NCBI GenBank assembly: GCA_023101485.1
Contig: LVZB01000013.1
Location: 124,001-188,000 of the forward strand
Origin: Pasteurellaceae bacterium Macca
Lineage (GTDB): Bacteria; Pseudomonadota; Gammaproteobacteria; Enterobacterales; Pasteurellaceae
Direction of reading: 5' to 3'
Length of the DNA stretch: 64,000 bases
Part shown: positions 1 through 11,140 of the stretch, in pieces
How positions within the stretch are numbered: position 1 is the first letter of the stretch
How the letters are laid out: each line of letters opens with the position of its first letter
Position numbers and translations under genes: made by a program
The notes under the pieces: generated by a model
What the model saw: the letters and a program-made list of their open reading frames with translations, nothing else
The model's database searches: none
Told to the model about the DNA's origin: nothing

Positions 1-468
1 CATATGGGCAGCCGAGCGACAAGTGATAAAGCCACGATGGAAAAGTTGATGATAAGCCTTAAACAGGCACAGTTGTTTTTCTTAGATAGTAAAACGGCGG
101 GCAGTAGTGTCGCTTATCGTACCGCTCAAGATTTTGGGATAAAAGCCCTTGAACGGCATATCTTTTTAGATAGCAGTGATGTTTTAGCTGATGTGGAACG
201 TCAGTTTCAGTCTGCTGTAAAATATGCTCGAACCCATGGTTCGGTAGTGATGATTGGTCATCCGCGTAAAAATAGTATTGCCGTGCTTGAACGAGGCATT
301 GCTCAACTGCCAAAGGATATTGAGCTTGTGCCGATAAGCCAGCTTTGGAAAAGCGAATCACAACGCCCAATTAAACCGTTTATTATGGTATTTGAGGTTG
401 AACCTGCATTGACTTCAATTGCCCCTTATCAAGGTGTGCCCCTGTTACGTGGTGTACCGAAAGAGTAA
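1..468 (+). CDS. Divergent polysaccharide deacetylase family protein (YibQ-like), 3' part
   Basis: The open frame is already running at base 1 (codon CAT, then ATG), so the window holds only the C-terminal part, about 155 residues. The opening HMGSR motif, the later MIGHPR motif (about residue 80) and the ending around VPLLRGV fit the YibQ-type divergent polysaccharide deacetylase family. These are envelope proteins with a NodB-like fold, usually encoded beside the murein hydrolase activator envC. The reaction is not established for most members. The internal ATG at base 4 is probably not the true start. A copy of the uptake word ACCGCTTGT follows at 495-503, before tamA. Confidence 0.75.
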   Translation, partial: HMGSRATSDKATMEKLMISLKQAQLFFLDSKTAGSSVAYRTAQDFGIKALERHIFLDSSDVLADVERQFQSAVKYARTHGSVVMIGHPRKNSIAVLERGIAQLPKDIELVPISQLWKSESQRPIKPFIMVFEVEPALTSIAPYQGVPLLRGVPKE

Positions 469-525
469 AAATTGCAAAAAACAGCGTAAATTTGACCGCT
501 TGTTTTCGTTTTAAGAGTGATACCC

Positions 526-2259
526 ATGAAGATAAAACGCTTTCCTTTAGTCTTGCTTGTTCTAAGCAGTGTTGCGCTGGCAGAACAGACTGTATTACTG
601 AAAATTGAAGGAATAAAGGATAAAGATCTTACCCAAAATGTACGAATTTATCTTTCTCAAGTGAGTAATGATGAAGCCGATGGATCGGAACGTTACCGCA
701 ATCGAGTGCAAGAAACGGTCGATAAAGCCTTACGCGCCAAAGGGTATTATCTCTCTCAATATCATTGGGATTTGACTCCACGGAAACGTCCGGCTAAAGA
801 TCTGCTTACTCTGACGGTACAGCTCGATAAACCGACCCTATTAGATAATAGAGAGGTCACGTTAAGCGGGGAAGCGAAAAAAGACAGCGATTTTGAAAAA
901 CTGCTCAGCAAAGACATTCCGAAAAAAGGCACGGTGTTAAACCACGAGACTTACGATAATTTTAAAAGTAGTTTGGAAAAACTTGCCCAATCTAAGGGCT
1001 ATTTTGACGGAAAATGGCTCTATCATCGTTTAGAAGTCTTCCCTCGGGAGCATCTTGCCGATTGGCGTTTAAGTTATGAGAGCGGTGAACGTTATAGATT
1101 AGGCAAAATCAGCTTTAAAGATAGTCAAATTCGGGAAGATTACTTGGTGAATATTCTCCGTGTCAAAGAGGGGGATTTTTACCACATTAACGATCTCTCT
1201 AAAATGACGAGTGACTATTCCGGTAGTAATTGGTTCTCCTCAGTGTTAATTGAACCTGAGTTAAATGAAGAGAGTAAAACGGTTGATCTCAATCTGTTAT
1301 TCAAGCCAAAACGCAAAAATGAGATGGAAGTGGGGATCGGTTTTGCGACCGAAGTTGGACCTCGTTTACAGTTGAACTGGAAAAAGCCGTGGATCAATGA
1401 CAGAGGTCATAACTTTGAGATGAATAGTTATGTCTCTAAGCCAGAACAGAACATTGAATTTGGTTACAAAATGCCGGTTAAAGCCAGCCCGTTATTTCAG
1501 TACCACGAAATTTCTGGTGGCTTACAGCATGAAGATCAAAATGACACCAAATTCACTGGGGCGCATCTGGGTTTTCAACGTTTTTGGAATGCCGAAAGTG
1601 GTTGGTCTTTTTCTTTAGGGGTAAAGGCCCGTTATGATGCTTTCCAACAAGCAGAAGATAAATTTAAGACTTTCTTACTTTATCCAACTTCTTCATTAAA
1701 TTACACTAAAACTGATGGCAATCGTTTCCCTCTTTGGGGGCAATCTCATAAATTTACCGTGAATTGGGGGAGCAAAGTGTGGGGGTCAGATGTCAATTTC
1801 TACACGGCAAAGGCTTCTTCTACTTTGGTTCATACCTTGGCAAATAATCATCGCTTTGTGGCTCGTGCCGAAGTGGGGTATTTAAAAGCCGGGGAGTTTG
1901 AGCGTATTCCACCGGCATTACGCTATTTTGCTGGTGGGGATATGAGTATCCGTGGTTTTGGTTATAAAGATATTTCTCCGAAGGATAAAAATGGCAAATT
2001 AACCGGGGGATCGCATTTAGTAACGGGATCGGTCGAGTATGATTATCAGTTTATCTCTAATTGGTGGAGTGCCGTATTTTATGATACCGGCTTTTCTGCG
2101 CGGAATTTTAACTCCCAACAATTACATTCTGGCGTGGGTGTCGGTGTTCGTTGGGTTTCTCCAATTGGAGCAATTAAATTCGATATTGCCACCCCTGTGA
2201 AATCCCCGTCTAAGTCGAAAAATGTCCAGTTTTACATTGGCTTAGGCGCAGAGTTGTAG
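526..2259 (+). CDS. tamA: Translocation and assembly module subunit TamA
   Basis: An Omp85-family outer-membrane protein that works with TamB in outer-membrane protein and lipid assembly. I chose ATG 526 over GTG 517 because AAGAG lies about 8 nt upstream and the product then begins with a classic signal peptide (MKIKRFPLVLLVLSSVALA, cleavage near residue 19-20). The 577-residue product has N-terminal POTRA-like repeats (about 20-250) and a C-terminal beta-barrel. The barrel carries the family RGF motif (from RYFAGGDMSIRGFGYKD, about residue 470), and the final strand ends IGLGAEL. tamB follows after 12 nt, so the two are one operon. Confidence 0.93.
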   Translation: MKIKRFPLVLLVLSSVALAEQTVLLKIEGIKDKDLTQNVRIYLSQVSNDEADGSERYRNRVQETVDKALRAKGYYLSQYHWDLTPRKRPAKDLLTLTVQLDKPTLLDNREVTLSGEAKKDSDFEKLLSKDIPKKGTVLNHETYDNFKSSLEKLAQSKGYFDGKWLYHRLEVFPREHLADWRLSYESGERYRLGKISFKDSQIREDYLVNILRVKEGDFYHINDLSKMTSDYSGSNWFSSVLIEPELNEESKTVDLNLLFKPKRKNEMEVGIGFATEVGPRLQLNWKKPWINDRGHNFEMNSYVSKPEQNIEFGYKMPVKASPLFQYHEISGGLQHEDQNDTKFTGAHLGFQRFWNAESGWSFSLGVKARYDAFQQAEDKFKTFLLYPTSSLNYTKTDGNRFPLWGQSHKFTVNWGSKVWGSDVNFYTAKASSTLVHTLANNHRFVARAEVGYLKAGEFERIPPALRYFAGGDMSIRGFGYKDISPKDKNGKLTGGSHLVTGSVEYDYQFISNWWSAVFYDTGFSARNFNSQQLHSGVGVGVRWVSPIGAIKFDIATPVKSPSKSKNVQFYIGLGAEL

Positions 2260-2271
2260 GAGCAACGCAAA

Positions 2272-5200
2272 ATGGAACAGCAAGAGCAACAACAGACCGA
2301 CATCGCCGAAGAAGAGAACCAACAAGAGAGCGAACAAGCGGTCAAAAAAAAGAAGAAATTTGCTAAAGGGAAATGTTGGCGTATTGGCGCGGGATTTGCC
2401 GTTCTCGCCATTAGCCCAATTATTTTTTTAGCCACGGGCGTTGGGCAACGAACCGCCCTTGCCTTAGCGGATAAATTTCTTGACGAACTGACGATTGAGA
2501 AGATTGACGGTAGCTTACAAGAGGGGCTTCATTTACAAGGTGTGCGTTACCAAATGGCGGGTGTGGATGCGGACATCGGAGGCGCAGATCTCCATTTGGA
2601 TATGGCGTGCTTGCTGGAAAAGTCCGCTTGTGTGGAAAATATCGCCCTTAAAGATGCCAAGATCAAGGTCGATACCAGTAAGCTCCCCGCCTCTCAAAAA
2701 AATGCAGAACCCCAAAAGCAGGGCGAGTTTAACTTACCTGTGCCCGTTTCATTAAAATCCCTCTCTTTGGATAACATTGAGGCGGAAGTTGATGAAATGG
2801 CAGTGCATCTCAAGCATTTCCACACTGCCATTTCAGGGCAGGGGAAAAATCTCGCCCTTGCACCGACCTTAATTGATGGCGTGAATGTTTCCCTCCCCGC
2901 GTCTGCGCCGAAAGCGGAAAAAACGCCTAAACCGGCTCAAAAAGCGGAAGCGATAGATTGGCAAGGGATTAAAGCGAAATTATCTCAACCGATTTTAACC
3001 AAACTTGATCCGATTAAATTTCCCCTTAATCTCGATGTGATAGATTTCAAAGCAACGAATATTCACATCAACCAAAAACAGCTAAAAGGGGAAGACACCG
3101 CCCTTATCAAGATTCCCCTCGTTCAGTTGAAGGGCGAAATGAATGAACAAGGCGTTAAGCTGGCGGAACTGAAAGTTGAGAGTGATAAAGGCAATGTGGC
3201 AGGTGTCGGGGAGCTCACCTTAGCGGATAATTACCCCCTAAATTGGCAACTGACGGCAAATGCGCCTGCATTGGCGGAGTTAAAAATACCTGCCAGCCAA
3301 GCTGAGGTTTCACTTTCCGGCGAACTCTTTGGTACAACGGCATTAAAGGTGCAAACGGCAGGTGCAGTCAAAGCGGAGATTGAAGGCAAGGTACAACTGG
3401 CTGAACCTAAAACGCCCCTTGATCTCACCATTAAAAGTGATCAGATTCGTTATCCTTTTCTCCCCGTGAAGGGCGAAGAGGGCATGAATGTGGAGGATGT
3501 AAAACTCCACTTAAAAGGCGATTTACTGAATTATCAACTCAATACCCAAGCCAAAGCGAAGGGAATGGGCTTACCGCCAATAGCTTTACAGCTTGCCGGT
3601 AAAGGGGGGCTGACGGCATTTGAAGTGGAACAGCTTAAAATCAATGCCCTTGAAGGAAGCGCCCAAATGGTCGGAAAAGTCGATTGGGAAAAGGGCGTGG
3701 AGTGGCAATCGGCGTTGAATTTAGACGGTATTAACAGCAAATCCCTTACTCCTGAATGGCAAGCACTGCTTTCGGGGAAATTGAATACCACGGGTTTTGC
3801 TGGGCGTGGAGAAAAGGGCGAGCAATGGGCAGTGAATTTATCTGAAATGGATCTAAACGGCACATTACAACAGAAAAAATTACAGCTGAAAGGGGCATTA
3901 ACGGCTGATTCTAAAACGCTGTTGAATGTTCCTCATGCCCAGCTTATCTACGGCGAAAATACCATTGCAATGAACGGTATTATTGGCGAACAATCAGATT
4001 TTAATGCCAATATCAATGCCCCAAATTTACGGGGGCTTGTGCCGAATTTAAACGCCAATATTCAAGGTAAAGTGAAACTGTTGGGGAAGGTAACTGAACC
4101 AAGCCTTGATCTCGATCTCACCGCTAAAAATGTGAGTTATGAACAGTTAAAACTGAACCATTTAACCGCTAAGGGTAAAATCACAACCAAGGAAAATATC
4201 CAAGGGGATGTTGAGATTGGCTTACGTCAGTTTAGCTATGGGGAAGTAAAACTCAGTGAAGCGACCTTAAGTGCCAAAGGGGGTGAAAGTAATCATACTC
4301 TGAAACTCAATGCCAAAGGCGAGCCGGTTGGTGCATCGTTACAAATTGTCGGAAAATTTGACCGCTCACAACAGCGTTGGCAAGGGGAGTTAAGCCAAAT
4401 TGTCGTCGATTCCCCTGTAGGGCAATGGAAGAACGATAAAGCGATCAATGTCGCCTATCAAAATAAGCTCATCAAAGCGGATATTTCTGCCCACTGTTGG
4501 CGCAATCCGAAGGTGGAAGTCTGCTTACCGCAGGCATTTAGTGTCGGCAAAGAGGGCAAAGTTCCCTTTGAAATTAAACAGTTTGATTTAAGTGTCGCAC
4601 AGGAATTTTTAGATAAGAATACGCAACTCCAAGGCTTAGTTCATGCCAAAGGGGATGCCGCGTGGTTTGCTAATAAAGCGCCTCAAGTGAATGTGGCATT
4701 GAGTTCAAATTCCATTAAGGTGAAGCAAAATTTAGACGGAAAAACCTTTCCGCTTCATTTCACGCCCGTCAAGATCAATGCGAAGTTGGCGGAGAATAAC
4801 CTCAAATTGGATACCGATATTCGTCTTGAAAATAATGGGCGTTTGACAAGTGATCTCACAATGAAGGATTTAAGCAATCGCCGTGCCTTATCGGGCAATA
4901 TCAATCTTGATAAATTAACGCTTGCCGTCATTCAGCCCCTTTTAAGTAACGGCGAACGTGTGAGTGGCGAAATCAATGCCCGTTTAAAAGTGGGAGGTAC
5001 TGCCCTTGCGCCACTGTTATTCGGTCATTTGAATTTATCCGACTTAAAAGCGAAAGCGAATTTAATGCCCTTTGATGTTACAGGGGGCAACCTCGCAATG
5101 AACTTTAATGGCACAAATTCGACCCTTAGGGGCAATGTGAAAACCGATCAGAGCAACTTATTGTTGGAAGGGGATGCAGATTGGAAAAAACTGGATGCTT

Positions 5201-6210
5201 GGCATACCCGAATTAAAGCCCAAGCGGAGCGTTTTCGTGTGGAACTTCCGGGGTTAGCTAAAGTAGATGTAAGCCCAAATATAGAGGTGAAAGCGACGCC
5301 GAAAGAGTTAATTTTAGGGGGTAAAATCGATATTCCATGGGCAAGAATTGCCGTGGAGGAATTGCCTGAAAGTGCAGTGAGTGTGAGTGGTGATGAAGTG
5401 ATTATTCTCGATCGCAATGCACATCAAATTGCCACGAAAAAAGCCTCCCTATTATCTACGAAAAATCTTCCCCAAAATGGAGCAGGGATGGCGATTAAAG
5501 CGGATATTGCCATTAACGTGGGGAATGATGTCAAACTTGAAGCTTACGGATTAAAAACTGAACTACAAGGTACGATCAAGGTTCGCCAAGGAAGCAAAGG
5601 GCTAGGCTTATATGGGCAGGTGAATTTAAAAGAGGGGACATTTGCCTCTTTTGGTCAAGATCTATTGATTCGTAAGGGGTTGATCTCCTTTACTGGCTCA
5701 CCTTCTCAGCCAACGATTGATTTTGAAGCGATTCGTAACCCCGAAGCGATGGAAGACAGTAAGGTGACCGCTGGGGTGAAGGTAACCGGCATTGCGGATT
5801 CGCCGGAAGTGAAACTCTTTTCTTCACCGGCAAAATCTCAAGATGAAATTCTCTCTTATATCTTGACAGGGCGAGGCTTAGATAACAGTGGAGATGCTGG
5901 ATCAAGTAATTCTATTGCAGCTGCTCTTATTGGTATGAGCCTTTCTAAGGGAAGTAAAACAGTCGGGAAAGTCGGTGGTGCTTTTGGGATTAGTGATTTA
6001 AATGTCACTACCGCAGGGATTGGCGATAATACCAAAGTGGTGGTGAGCGGTAGCCTCACCCCAAAATTTAGAGTGAAATATGGTGTCGGAATTTTTGCTC
6101 CATTAACAGAACTGACGCTCCGTTACCGTCTTGCACCAAGCCTTTATTTACAATGGGTATCGAGTGTGAATCAAGCGGTGGATTTATTGTATCGTTTTGA
6201 ATTTGATTAA
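2272..6210 (+). CDS. tamB: Translocation and assembly module subunit TamB
   Basis: A 1312-residue periplasm-spanning protein of the AsmA-like/TamB group, partner of TamA. AGGAG stands before ATG 2272. The N-terminus has a charged head (Q/E/K-rich, residues 1-35), one membrane anchor (about 40-60: IGAGFAVLAISPIIFLATGV) and then a long beta-rich body of repeating alternating strands. The C-terminal DUF490 domain is recognisable (from about 1000: VKLEAYGLKTELQG, LYGQVNLKEGTFASFGQDL, ending LLYRFEFD). Both partners are intact. Confidence 0.93.
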   Translation: MEQQEQQQTDIAEEENQQESEQAVKKKKKFAKGKCWRIGAGFAVLAISPIIFLATGVGQRTALALADKFLDELTIEKIDGSLQEGLHLQGVRYQMAGVDADIGGADLHLDMACLLEKSACVENIALKDAKIKVDTSKLPASQKNAEPQKQGEFNLPVPVSLKSLSLDNIEAEVDEMAVHLKHFHTAISGQGKNLALAPTLIDGVNVSLPASAPKAEKTPKPAQKAEAIDWQGIKAKLSQPILTKLDPIKFPLNLDVIDFKATNIHINQKQLKGEDTALIKIPLVQLKGEMNEQGVKLAELKVESDKGNVAGVGELTLADNYPLNWQLTANAPALAELKIPASQAEVSLSGELFGTTALKVQTAGAVKAEIEGKVQLAEPKTPLDLTIKSDQIRYPFLPVKGEEGMNVEDVKLHLKGDLLNYQLNTQAKAKGMGLPPIALQLAGKGGLTAFEVEQLKINALEGSAQMVGKVDWEKGVEWQSALNLDGINSKSLTPEWQALLSGKLNTTGFAGRGEKGEQWAVNLSEMDLNGTLQQKKLQLKGALTADSKTLLNVPHAQLIYGENTIAMNGIIGEQSDFNANINAPNLRGLVPNLNANIQGKVKLLGKVTEPSLDLDLTAKNVSYEQLKLNHLTAKGKITTKENIQGDVEIGLRQFSYGEVKLSEATLSAKGGESNHTLKLNAKGEPVGASLQIVGKFDRSQQRWQGELSQIVVDSPVGQWKNDKAINVAYQNKLIKADISAHCWRNPKVEVCLPQAFSVGKEGKVPFEIKQFDLSVAQEFLDKNTQLQGLVHAKGDAAWFANKAPQVNVALSSNSIKVKQNLDGKTFPLHFTPVKINAKLAENNLKLDTDIRLENNGRLTSDLTMKDLSNRRALSGNINLDKLTLAVIQPLLSNGERVSGEINARLKVGGTALAPLLFGHLNLSDLKAKANLMPFDVTGGNLAMNFNGTNSTLRGNVKTDQSNLLLEGDADWKKLDAWHTRIKAQAERFRVELPGLAKVDVSPNIEVKATPKELILGGKIDIPWARIAVEELPESAVSVSGDEVIILDRNAHQIATKKASLLSTKNLPQNGAGMAIKADIAINVGNDVKLEAYGLKTELQGTIKVRQGSKGLGLYGQVNLKEGTFASFGQDLLIRKGLISFTGSPSQPTIDFEAIRNPEAMEDSKVTAGVKVTGIADSPEVKLFSSPAKSQDEILSYILTGRGLDNSGDAGSSNSIAAALIGMSLSKGSKTVGKVGGAFGISDLNVTTAGIGDNTKVVVSGSLTPKFRVKYGVGIFAPLTELTLRYRLAPSLYLQWVSSVNQAVDLLYRFEFD

Positions 6211-6225
6211 AAGGACAAGAAATCA

Positions 6226-7971
6226 GTGAATAAACAACGCCAGAAACAGTTACAAAAGTGGCTACGACAACAACAAAAAGTCGTGAAGAAATGGCTCTAC
6301 CTTAATGTGCTACTTGGGACATTAAGCACCCTCTTCATGCTTGGGCAGATGTGGCTACTTGCAAGTATGTTGCATAAATTGATTATGGCACACCAATCTC
6401 CCCAACAATTTTTAGGGGAATTTGCGTTACTCTTCGGCTGTTTTGTTGGAAGAGCGGTGCTGATTGCTTTGCGTGAGCGTACTGGTTTTCGGGCAGGGCA
6501 GAGGCTACGTTTGCATTTACGCCAAGCGGTGATGGATAAATTAGCCCAAGTCGGGCCAATGACGATTCAGCAACGCCCAACAGGGAGCTGGGCAACCTTG
6601 ATGTTAGAGCAGATTGAAAATATCCATAATTTCTACGCCCGTTATCTGCCACAGCAGTATCTCTCCCTCCTTGTTCCGATGCTGATTCTCTGCGCAGTGT
6701 TCCCTTATAACTGGGCAGCTGGCTTAATTCTATTTGCCACACTACCACTGTTACCGCTGTTTATGGCATTAGCGGGAATAAAAGCTACCGAAGCAAATCA
6801 ACGGAATATTGGTGTCCTTTCCCGTTTAAGTGGGCAGTTTTTAGATAGTTTAAGGGGCTTGGAAACCATTCGTCTTTTCGGGCAAGGGGAACGCCAACGG
6901 GCGCAGATTTATCAGCGAACGGAAGATTTCCGCCTGAGTACGATGGATGTGCTGAAAATGGCATTTCTCTCCTCCGCCGTGTTGGAATTTTTTACCGCGA
7001 TTTCCGTGGCAGTGATGGCGGTCTATTTCGGTTTTACCTATTTAGGGGATATTGATTTTGGCAATTACAATCTGCCAGTAAGCCTTTTTATTGGCTTTTT
7101 CTGCTTAATGCTTGCCCCAGAATTTTATCAACCCTTGCGGGAACTAGGGGTTTATTACCACGATAAAGCCGCCGCTGTGGGCGCTGCCGATAGTTTAGAA
7201 CAATTTTTAACAGAAACAGTGGTGGCAGAACATCAAGGCAACACCAAGATCGCCGATCTCCCCGTGGAAATTATTGCCAAGGATTGCGTTGTGCTTTCTG
7301 CCCAAGGTGTGCCTTTAACTAAGCCCCTTGATTTTCATCTCCGTCCTCAACAGCAGATCGCCCTTGTTGGGCAAAGTGGTGCGGGGAAAAGCTCCTTGAT
7401 GAATATGCTCCTTGGGTTTCTTCCCTATGAAGGCAGTGTGAAGATCAATGGCGTAGAATTGCGTGATGTGGAGATGAGCCAATGGCGAAAAATGTTGGCG
7501 TGGGTGGGGCAAAATCCTCAACTCGTGCGTGGCACATTACGGGAAAATCTGCTCCTTGGGGTGGAAAATGTGAGTGAAGCCGATTTACAACGTGCCTTGG
7601 CACAGTCCAAAGCGGATGAGTTTGTTTATCGTCTTGGCTTAGAGAGTGAAGTGCAGGACGGTAACCTCGGGCTATCGGGGGGGCAGGCACAGCGGATTGC
7701 CATTGCTCGGGCATTATTACGCCAATCGCAGTGTTTATTCCTGGATGAGCCTACCGCTAGTCTGGATTTACAATCGGAACAGCAAGTGCTAAGTGCATTG
7801 CAACAGTTAAAAGGCACACAAACGAGCTTGATGATCACCCACCGCATTGAAGATTTAGCCGATTGTGATGAAATTTGGGTGATGAAAAAGGGGCAAATTG
7901 TCCAACGAGGGGCATTTAGCCAGTTATCTACGACGGATTTTTTTGCCGAATTATTAAATCAGGGAGCGTGA
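6226..7971 (+). CDS. cydD: Cysteine/glutathione ABC exporter subunit CydD
   Basis: One half of the heterodimeric inner-membrane exporter CydDC, which sends cysteine and glutathione to the periplasm and is needed for cytochrome bd assembly. The start is GTG 6226. Membrane helices fill residues 20-310. The ATPase domain shows Walker A GQSGAGKSS (about 382), the signature LSGGQAQR (about 482) and Walker B LFLDEP (about 504). The gene lies 15 nt after tamB, with cydC one base downstream. Confidence 0.92.
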   Translation: MNKQRQKQLQKWLRQQQKVVKKWLYLNVLLGTLSTLFMLGQMWLLASMLHKLIMAHQSPQQFLGEFALLFGCFVGRAVLIALRERTGFRAGQRLRLHLRQAVMDKLAQVGPMTIQQRPTGSWATLMLEQIENIHNFYARYLPQQYLSLLVPMLILCAVFPYNWAAGLILFATLPLLPLFMALAGIKATEANQRNIGVLSRLSGQFLDSLRGLETIRLFGQGERQRAQIYQRTEDFRLSTMDVLKMAFLSSAVLEFFTAISVAVMAVYFGFTYLGDIDFGNYNLPVSLFIGFFCLMLAPEFYQPLRELGVYYHDKAAAVGAADSLEQFLTETVVAEHQGNTKIADLPVEIIAKDCVVLSAQGVPLTKPLDFHLRPQQQIALVGQSGAGKSSLMNMLLGFLPYEGSVKINGVELRDVEMSQWRKMLAWVGQNPQLVRGTLRENLLLGVENVSEADLQRALAQSKADEFVYRLGLESEVQDGNLGLSGGQAQRIAIARALLRQSQCLFLDEPTASLDLQSEQQVLSALQQLKGTQTSLMITHRIEDLADCDEIWVMKKGQIVQRGAFSQLSTTDFFAELLNQGA

Positions 7972-7972
7972 T

Positions 7973-9640
7973 ATGCGAGGACTTTTCCCTTTCTTAGCCC
8001 TTTATCGCCAGCATTGGGGGCGTTTATTACTCGGCGTGATCTTAGCCATTACGAGCTTGTCTGCCAGTATCGGTTTATTGAGTTTATCCGGGTGGTTTTT
8101 ATCGGCATCTGCGTTAGTTGCATCGAGCGTGTTGTTTAACTTTTTCTACCCGTCATCAGGGGTTCGGGGCTTAGCCATTGGGCGAACCCTCTCTCGCTAT
8201 TTTGAACGCTTAGTGACCCATGACGCCACTTTCCGCGTATTAGCCAATTTACGCGTTGCCGTCTTTAGCAAGCTCATTCCCTTAAGTCCAAGTGGTTTAA
8301 ATCGTTATCGCAACAGCGAATTGCTCAACCGTTTAGTGGCGGATGTGGATACCTTAGACACACTTTACCTTAACCTCATCTCACCCTTTATCAGTGCGGT
8401 GATGGTCATTCTCTTTATGGGGATTGGTATTTCCTTTATTTCCAGCACCCTAGCGTGGGTCATCTGTGGCACGCTCACCTTGTTATTGTTTGCACTACCG
8501 CTGATTTTCTACCGCTTAGGGCAACGCTCGGGTCGCCAAGTGGTGCAAGCCCGAGCCAATTATCGTAGCCAATTTATTGAGTGGATTCAGCTCAATGCTG
8601 AATTTGCTCTCTTTGGCGTGGCGAAAAGTAAACGCGCTGAATTACATCAAACAGAGCGGGCGTGGCTGTCGGCACAGAGTGTGGAAAGCCAATGGGGTGG
8701 GCTGTCTAATGCCTTACTTGTCTTGATGAATGGTGTGTTAGTGACTGTAGTGCTTTACCTTTCGGCAACGGCAATTACCGCTCCAAATGCGGAAAACCCA
8801 GAAGCACTGATTGCGTTAGTGGTTTTCTGTGTTTTGGCATCTTTGGAAATTTTGACCCCGATTGGTGTGGCTTTTTTGCATTTAGGGCAGGTGGTCACCG
8901 CCGGAGAGCGTCTTAATGAGATTATGCAACAGCAACCAAGCGTTCAGTTTCAAGGTAATGCCCCGTGGCAAAATGTTGAAAAAAATCGACCGCTTGTACG
9001 CTTTGAACAGGTCGCTTTTCACTACCCAAATCGAGATCAACAGGTCTTAAACGGTATCTCTTTTGAGATAATGCCCCAACAACGAGTTGCCATTATGGGG
9101 AAAACGGGGAGTGGTAAATCCACCATTTTTCAGCTCCTTACGCGTAATTATGACCCGACCGCAGGGCAAATTTGGCTGAATAATTGCCCGATAGAAACCT
9201 TTGCGGAATCCACGCTCCGCCAACGAATTGTCACCTTAAGCCAACGGGTGCATATTTTTAGCGATACCCTAAGGGGGAATCTGCATATTGGTAATCCAAC
9301 GGCGAGTGATGAAGCTCTTCTTGCGGTGTTAGCGCAAATTGGTTTGAGTTATCTGACCGAAGAAGAGGGCTTAGATCTCTGGCTTGGCGAAGGTGGCAGA
9401 CCGTTATCCGGTGGCGAACAACGGCGTTTAGGCTTAGCCCGTTTATTACTGAGTGAGGGGGACATTCTCCTCCTTGATGAGCCCACAGAAGGGTTAGATC
9501 GTGAAACCGAACAGCAGATTCTTAAATTGATACTCGATCACACCAAAGGCAAAACACTGGTGATGATTACCCATCGTCAGCACGGTTTAACAGCGTTTGA
9601 CCGCATTTACCGCTTAGATAACGGGCATTTAGTGGAGTAG
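7973..9640 (+). CDS. cydC: Cysteine/glutathione ABC exporter subunit CydC
   Basis: Second half of the CydDC exporter. An N-terminal transmembrane domain (residues 15-310) is followed by an ATPase domain with Walker [10 protein letters not shown] (about 376), LSGGEQRR (about 478) and LLLDEP (about 500). ATG 7973 is one base after the cydD stop, indicating translational coupling. A DNA-uptake word at about 8983 is part of the coding sequence and encodes NRPLV in the linker just before the ATPase domain. Confidence 0.92.
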   Translation: MRGLFPFLALYRQHWGRLLLGVILAITSLSASIGLLSLSGWFLSASALVASSVLFNFFYPSSGVRGLAIGRTLSRYFERLVTHDATFRVLANLRVAVFSKLIPLSPSGLNRYRNSELLNRLVADVDTLDTLYLNLISPFISAVMVILFMGIGISFISSTLAWVICGTLTLLLFALPLIFYRLGQRSGRQVVQARANYRSQFIEWIQLNAEFALFGVAKSKRAELHQTERAWLSAQSVESQWGGLSNALLVLMNGVLVTVVLYLSATAITAPNAENPEALIALVVFCVLASLEILTPIGVAFLHLGQVVTAGERLNEIMQQQPSVQFQGNAPWQNVEKNRPLVRFEQVAFHYPNRDQQVLNGISFEIMPQQRVAIMGKTGSGKSTIFQLLTRNYDPTAGQIWLNNCPIETFAESTLRQRIVTLSQRVHIFSDTLRGNLHIGNPTASDEALLAVLAQIGLSYLTEEEGLDLWLGEGGRPLSGGEQRRLGLARLLLSEGDILLLDEPTEGLDRETEQQILKLILDHTKGKTLVMITHRQHGLTAFDRIYRLDNGHLVE

Positions 9641-9642
9641 GT

Positions 9643-11109
9643 ATGGAAAATCGGGTATTAACGATCGCCCAGCTAAACCGCAGTGTCAAAACGGTTTTGG
9701 AAATTGAATTTGGGCATGTTTGGCTTGTGGGGGAGATCTCCAATTTTAGCCAGCCTGTTTCGGGGCATTGGTATCTCACCTTAAAAGATGAGCAAGCCCA
9801 AGTTCGCTGTGCGATGTTTAGAATGAAAAATCAGCGTGTTAATTTCCGCCCACAAAACGGCATGCAAGTGTTGGTGCGCGCGACGGTTTCCCTCTATGAA
9901 CCCCGTGGGGATTATCAAGTTATCATTGAGAGTATGCAGCCGGCGGGGGATGGCTTGCTCCAACAGCAGTTTGAACAGCTAAAAATGAAGCTGGCGAGTG
10001 AAGGACTTTTTGCCCAATCGGCGAAAAAGCCCATTCCTGATTTCGTAAAACGCGTGGGGATTATCACCTCATCAAGTGGGGCGGCATTGCAAGATATGCT
10101 CAATATTCTCAAACGGCGTGACCCGAGCTTGAATGTCGTGATTTACCCTACGATGGTGCAAGGCAAAGAAGCCACGGCAGAAATTATTGCGATGTTAGCC
10201 CTAGCCAATGCACGGCAGGAGTGTGATGTGCTGATTCTGGGGCGTGGTGGCGGATCATTAGAAGATCTCTGGTGCTTTAATGAAGAAGCCCTCGCACGAG
10301 CGATTTTTGCCTCACAAATTCCAATTATTAGTGCCGTTGGGCATGAAACGGACGTAACAATTAGCGATTTTGTTGCCGATTTACGCGCCCCCACGCCTTC
10401 GGCAGCGGCGGAGTTAGTCAGCCGAGATCAGCAAGAGCTAATTCGACAACTACAACATCAATTCGACAAAATTAACCTCGCTTTTGACCGCTTGTGGACG
10501 GAAAAGACCAACCACTTTGCGCGCCTTCGCCTTCGTTTAAATGCCCAACATCCGGCACGGCAACTGCAACATCGCCAACAGCGTTTAGCACAGGTTCAAC
10601 AACAAGCCCAACGGGCAATGCAAAGTTTGCTTTTTTATCGTCAGCACCGTTTAGAACAGTTAAGCCAACGCCTGCAAAGCCAACATCCAAGCCGTCAATT
10701 AGCTCGCCAATGGGAACAGCTTCAACGCCTTGAAACACGGAGCAAAAATGCCGTCATGCAACTCTGGTTACGGCGTGAGCAACGTTGGCAACGGGCGAAA
10801 GACAAGCTCTACCGCAACCCCCTTCCACATCATATTCAACAACAGCAACAGCAGTGGGGGCAGTTGGAACAACGGCTGATTTTTGCGATGGAAAAAACCT
10901 TCAACCAACGGCAACAAGCCTTTGGACGACTCTGTGTGCAGTTAGAAGGCCTAAGTCCATTGAAAATACTTGCACGGGGCTATTCTGTTACCCAAAACGC
11001 CCAAGGTGTTGCCATTACTACGCCTCAACAAGTTGCCCTTGGGGAACAACTCACGACACGTTTGGCGAAGGGGTATGTCCTAAGTGAAGTGACGAAAATC
11101 GTCGAATAG
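9643..11109 (+). CDS. xseA: Exodeoxyribonuclease VII large subunit
   Basis: Large subunit of the exonuclease that degrades single-stranded DNA in both directions. The 488-residue product has an N-terminal OB-fold (about 1-100: [22 protein letters not shown]). The conserved catalytic region includes [15 protein letters not shown] (about 131) and [14 protein letters not shown] (about 198). A long Gln/Arg-rich coiled coil follows (about 260-430). It is somewhat longer than the usual 440-460 residues, with the extra length in the coiled coil. The start is two bases after cydC. Confidence 0.93.
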   Translation: MENRVLTIAQLNRSVKTVLEIEFGHVWLVGEISNFSQPVSGHWYLTLKDEQAQVRCAMFRMKNQRVNFRPQNGMQVLVRATVSLYEPRGDYQVIIESMQPAGDGLLQQQFEQLKMKLASEGLFAQSAKKPIPDFVKRVGIITSSSGAALQDMLNILKRRDPSLNVVIYPTMVQGKEATAEIIAMLALANARQECDVLILGRGGGSLEDLWCFNEEALARAIFASQIPIISAVGHETDVTISDFVADLRAPTPSAAAELVSRDQQELIRQLQHQFDKINLAFDRLWTEKTNHFARLRLRLNAQHPARQLQHRQQRLAQVQQQAQRAMQSLLFYRQHRLEQLSQRLQSQHPSRQLARQWEQLQRLETRSKNAVMQLWLRREQRWQRAKDKLYRNPLPHHIQQQQQQWGQLEQRLIFAMEKTFNQRQQAFGRLCVQLEGLSPLKILARGYSVTQNAQGVAITTPQQVALGEQLTTRLAKGYVLSEVTKIVE

Positions 11110-11140
11110 CCAAATTTTATCCGTTTAATTAGGAGAATGT

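Noticed and set aside
517-525. Upstream GTG start for tamA
   Set aside because: ATG 526 has the better ribosome-binding distance and gives a clean signal peptide start.
10472-11087. Long frames overlapping xseA (both strands)
   Set aside because: They are compositional shadows of the Gln/Arg-rich coiled-coil region and lack start signals.
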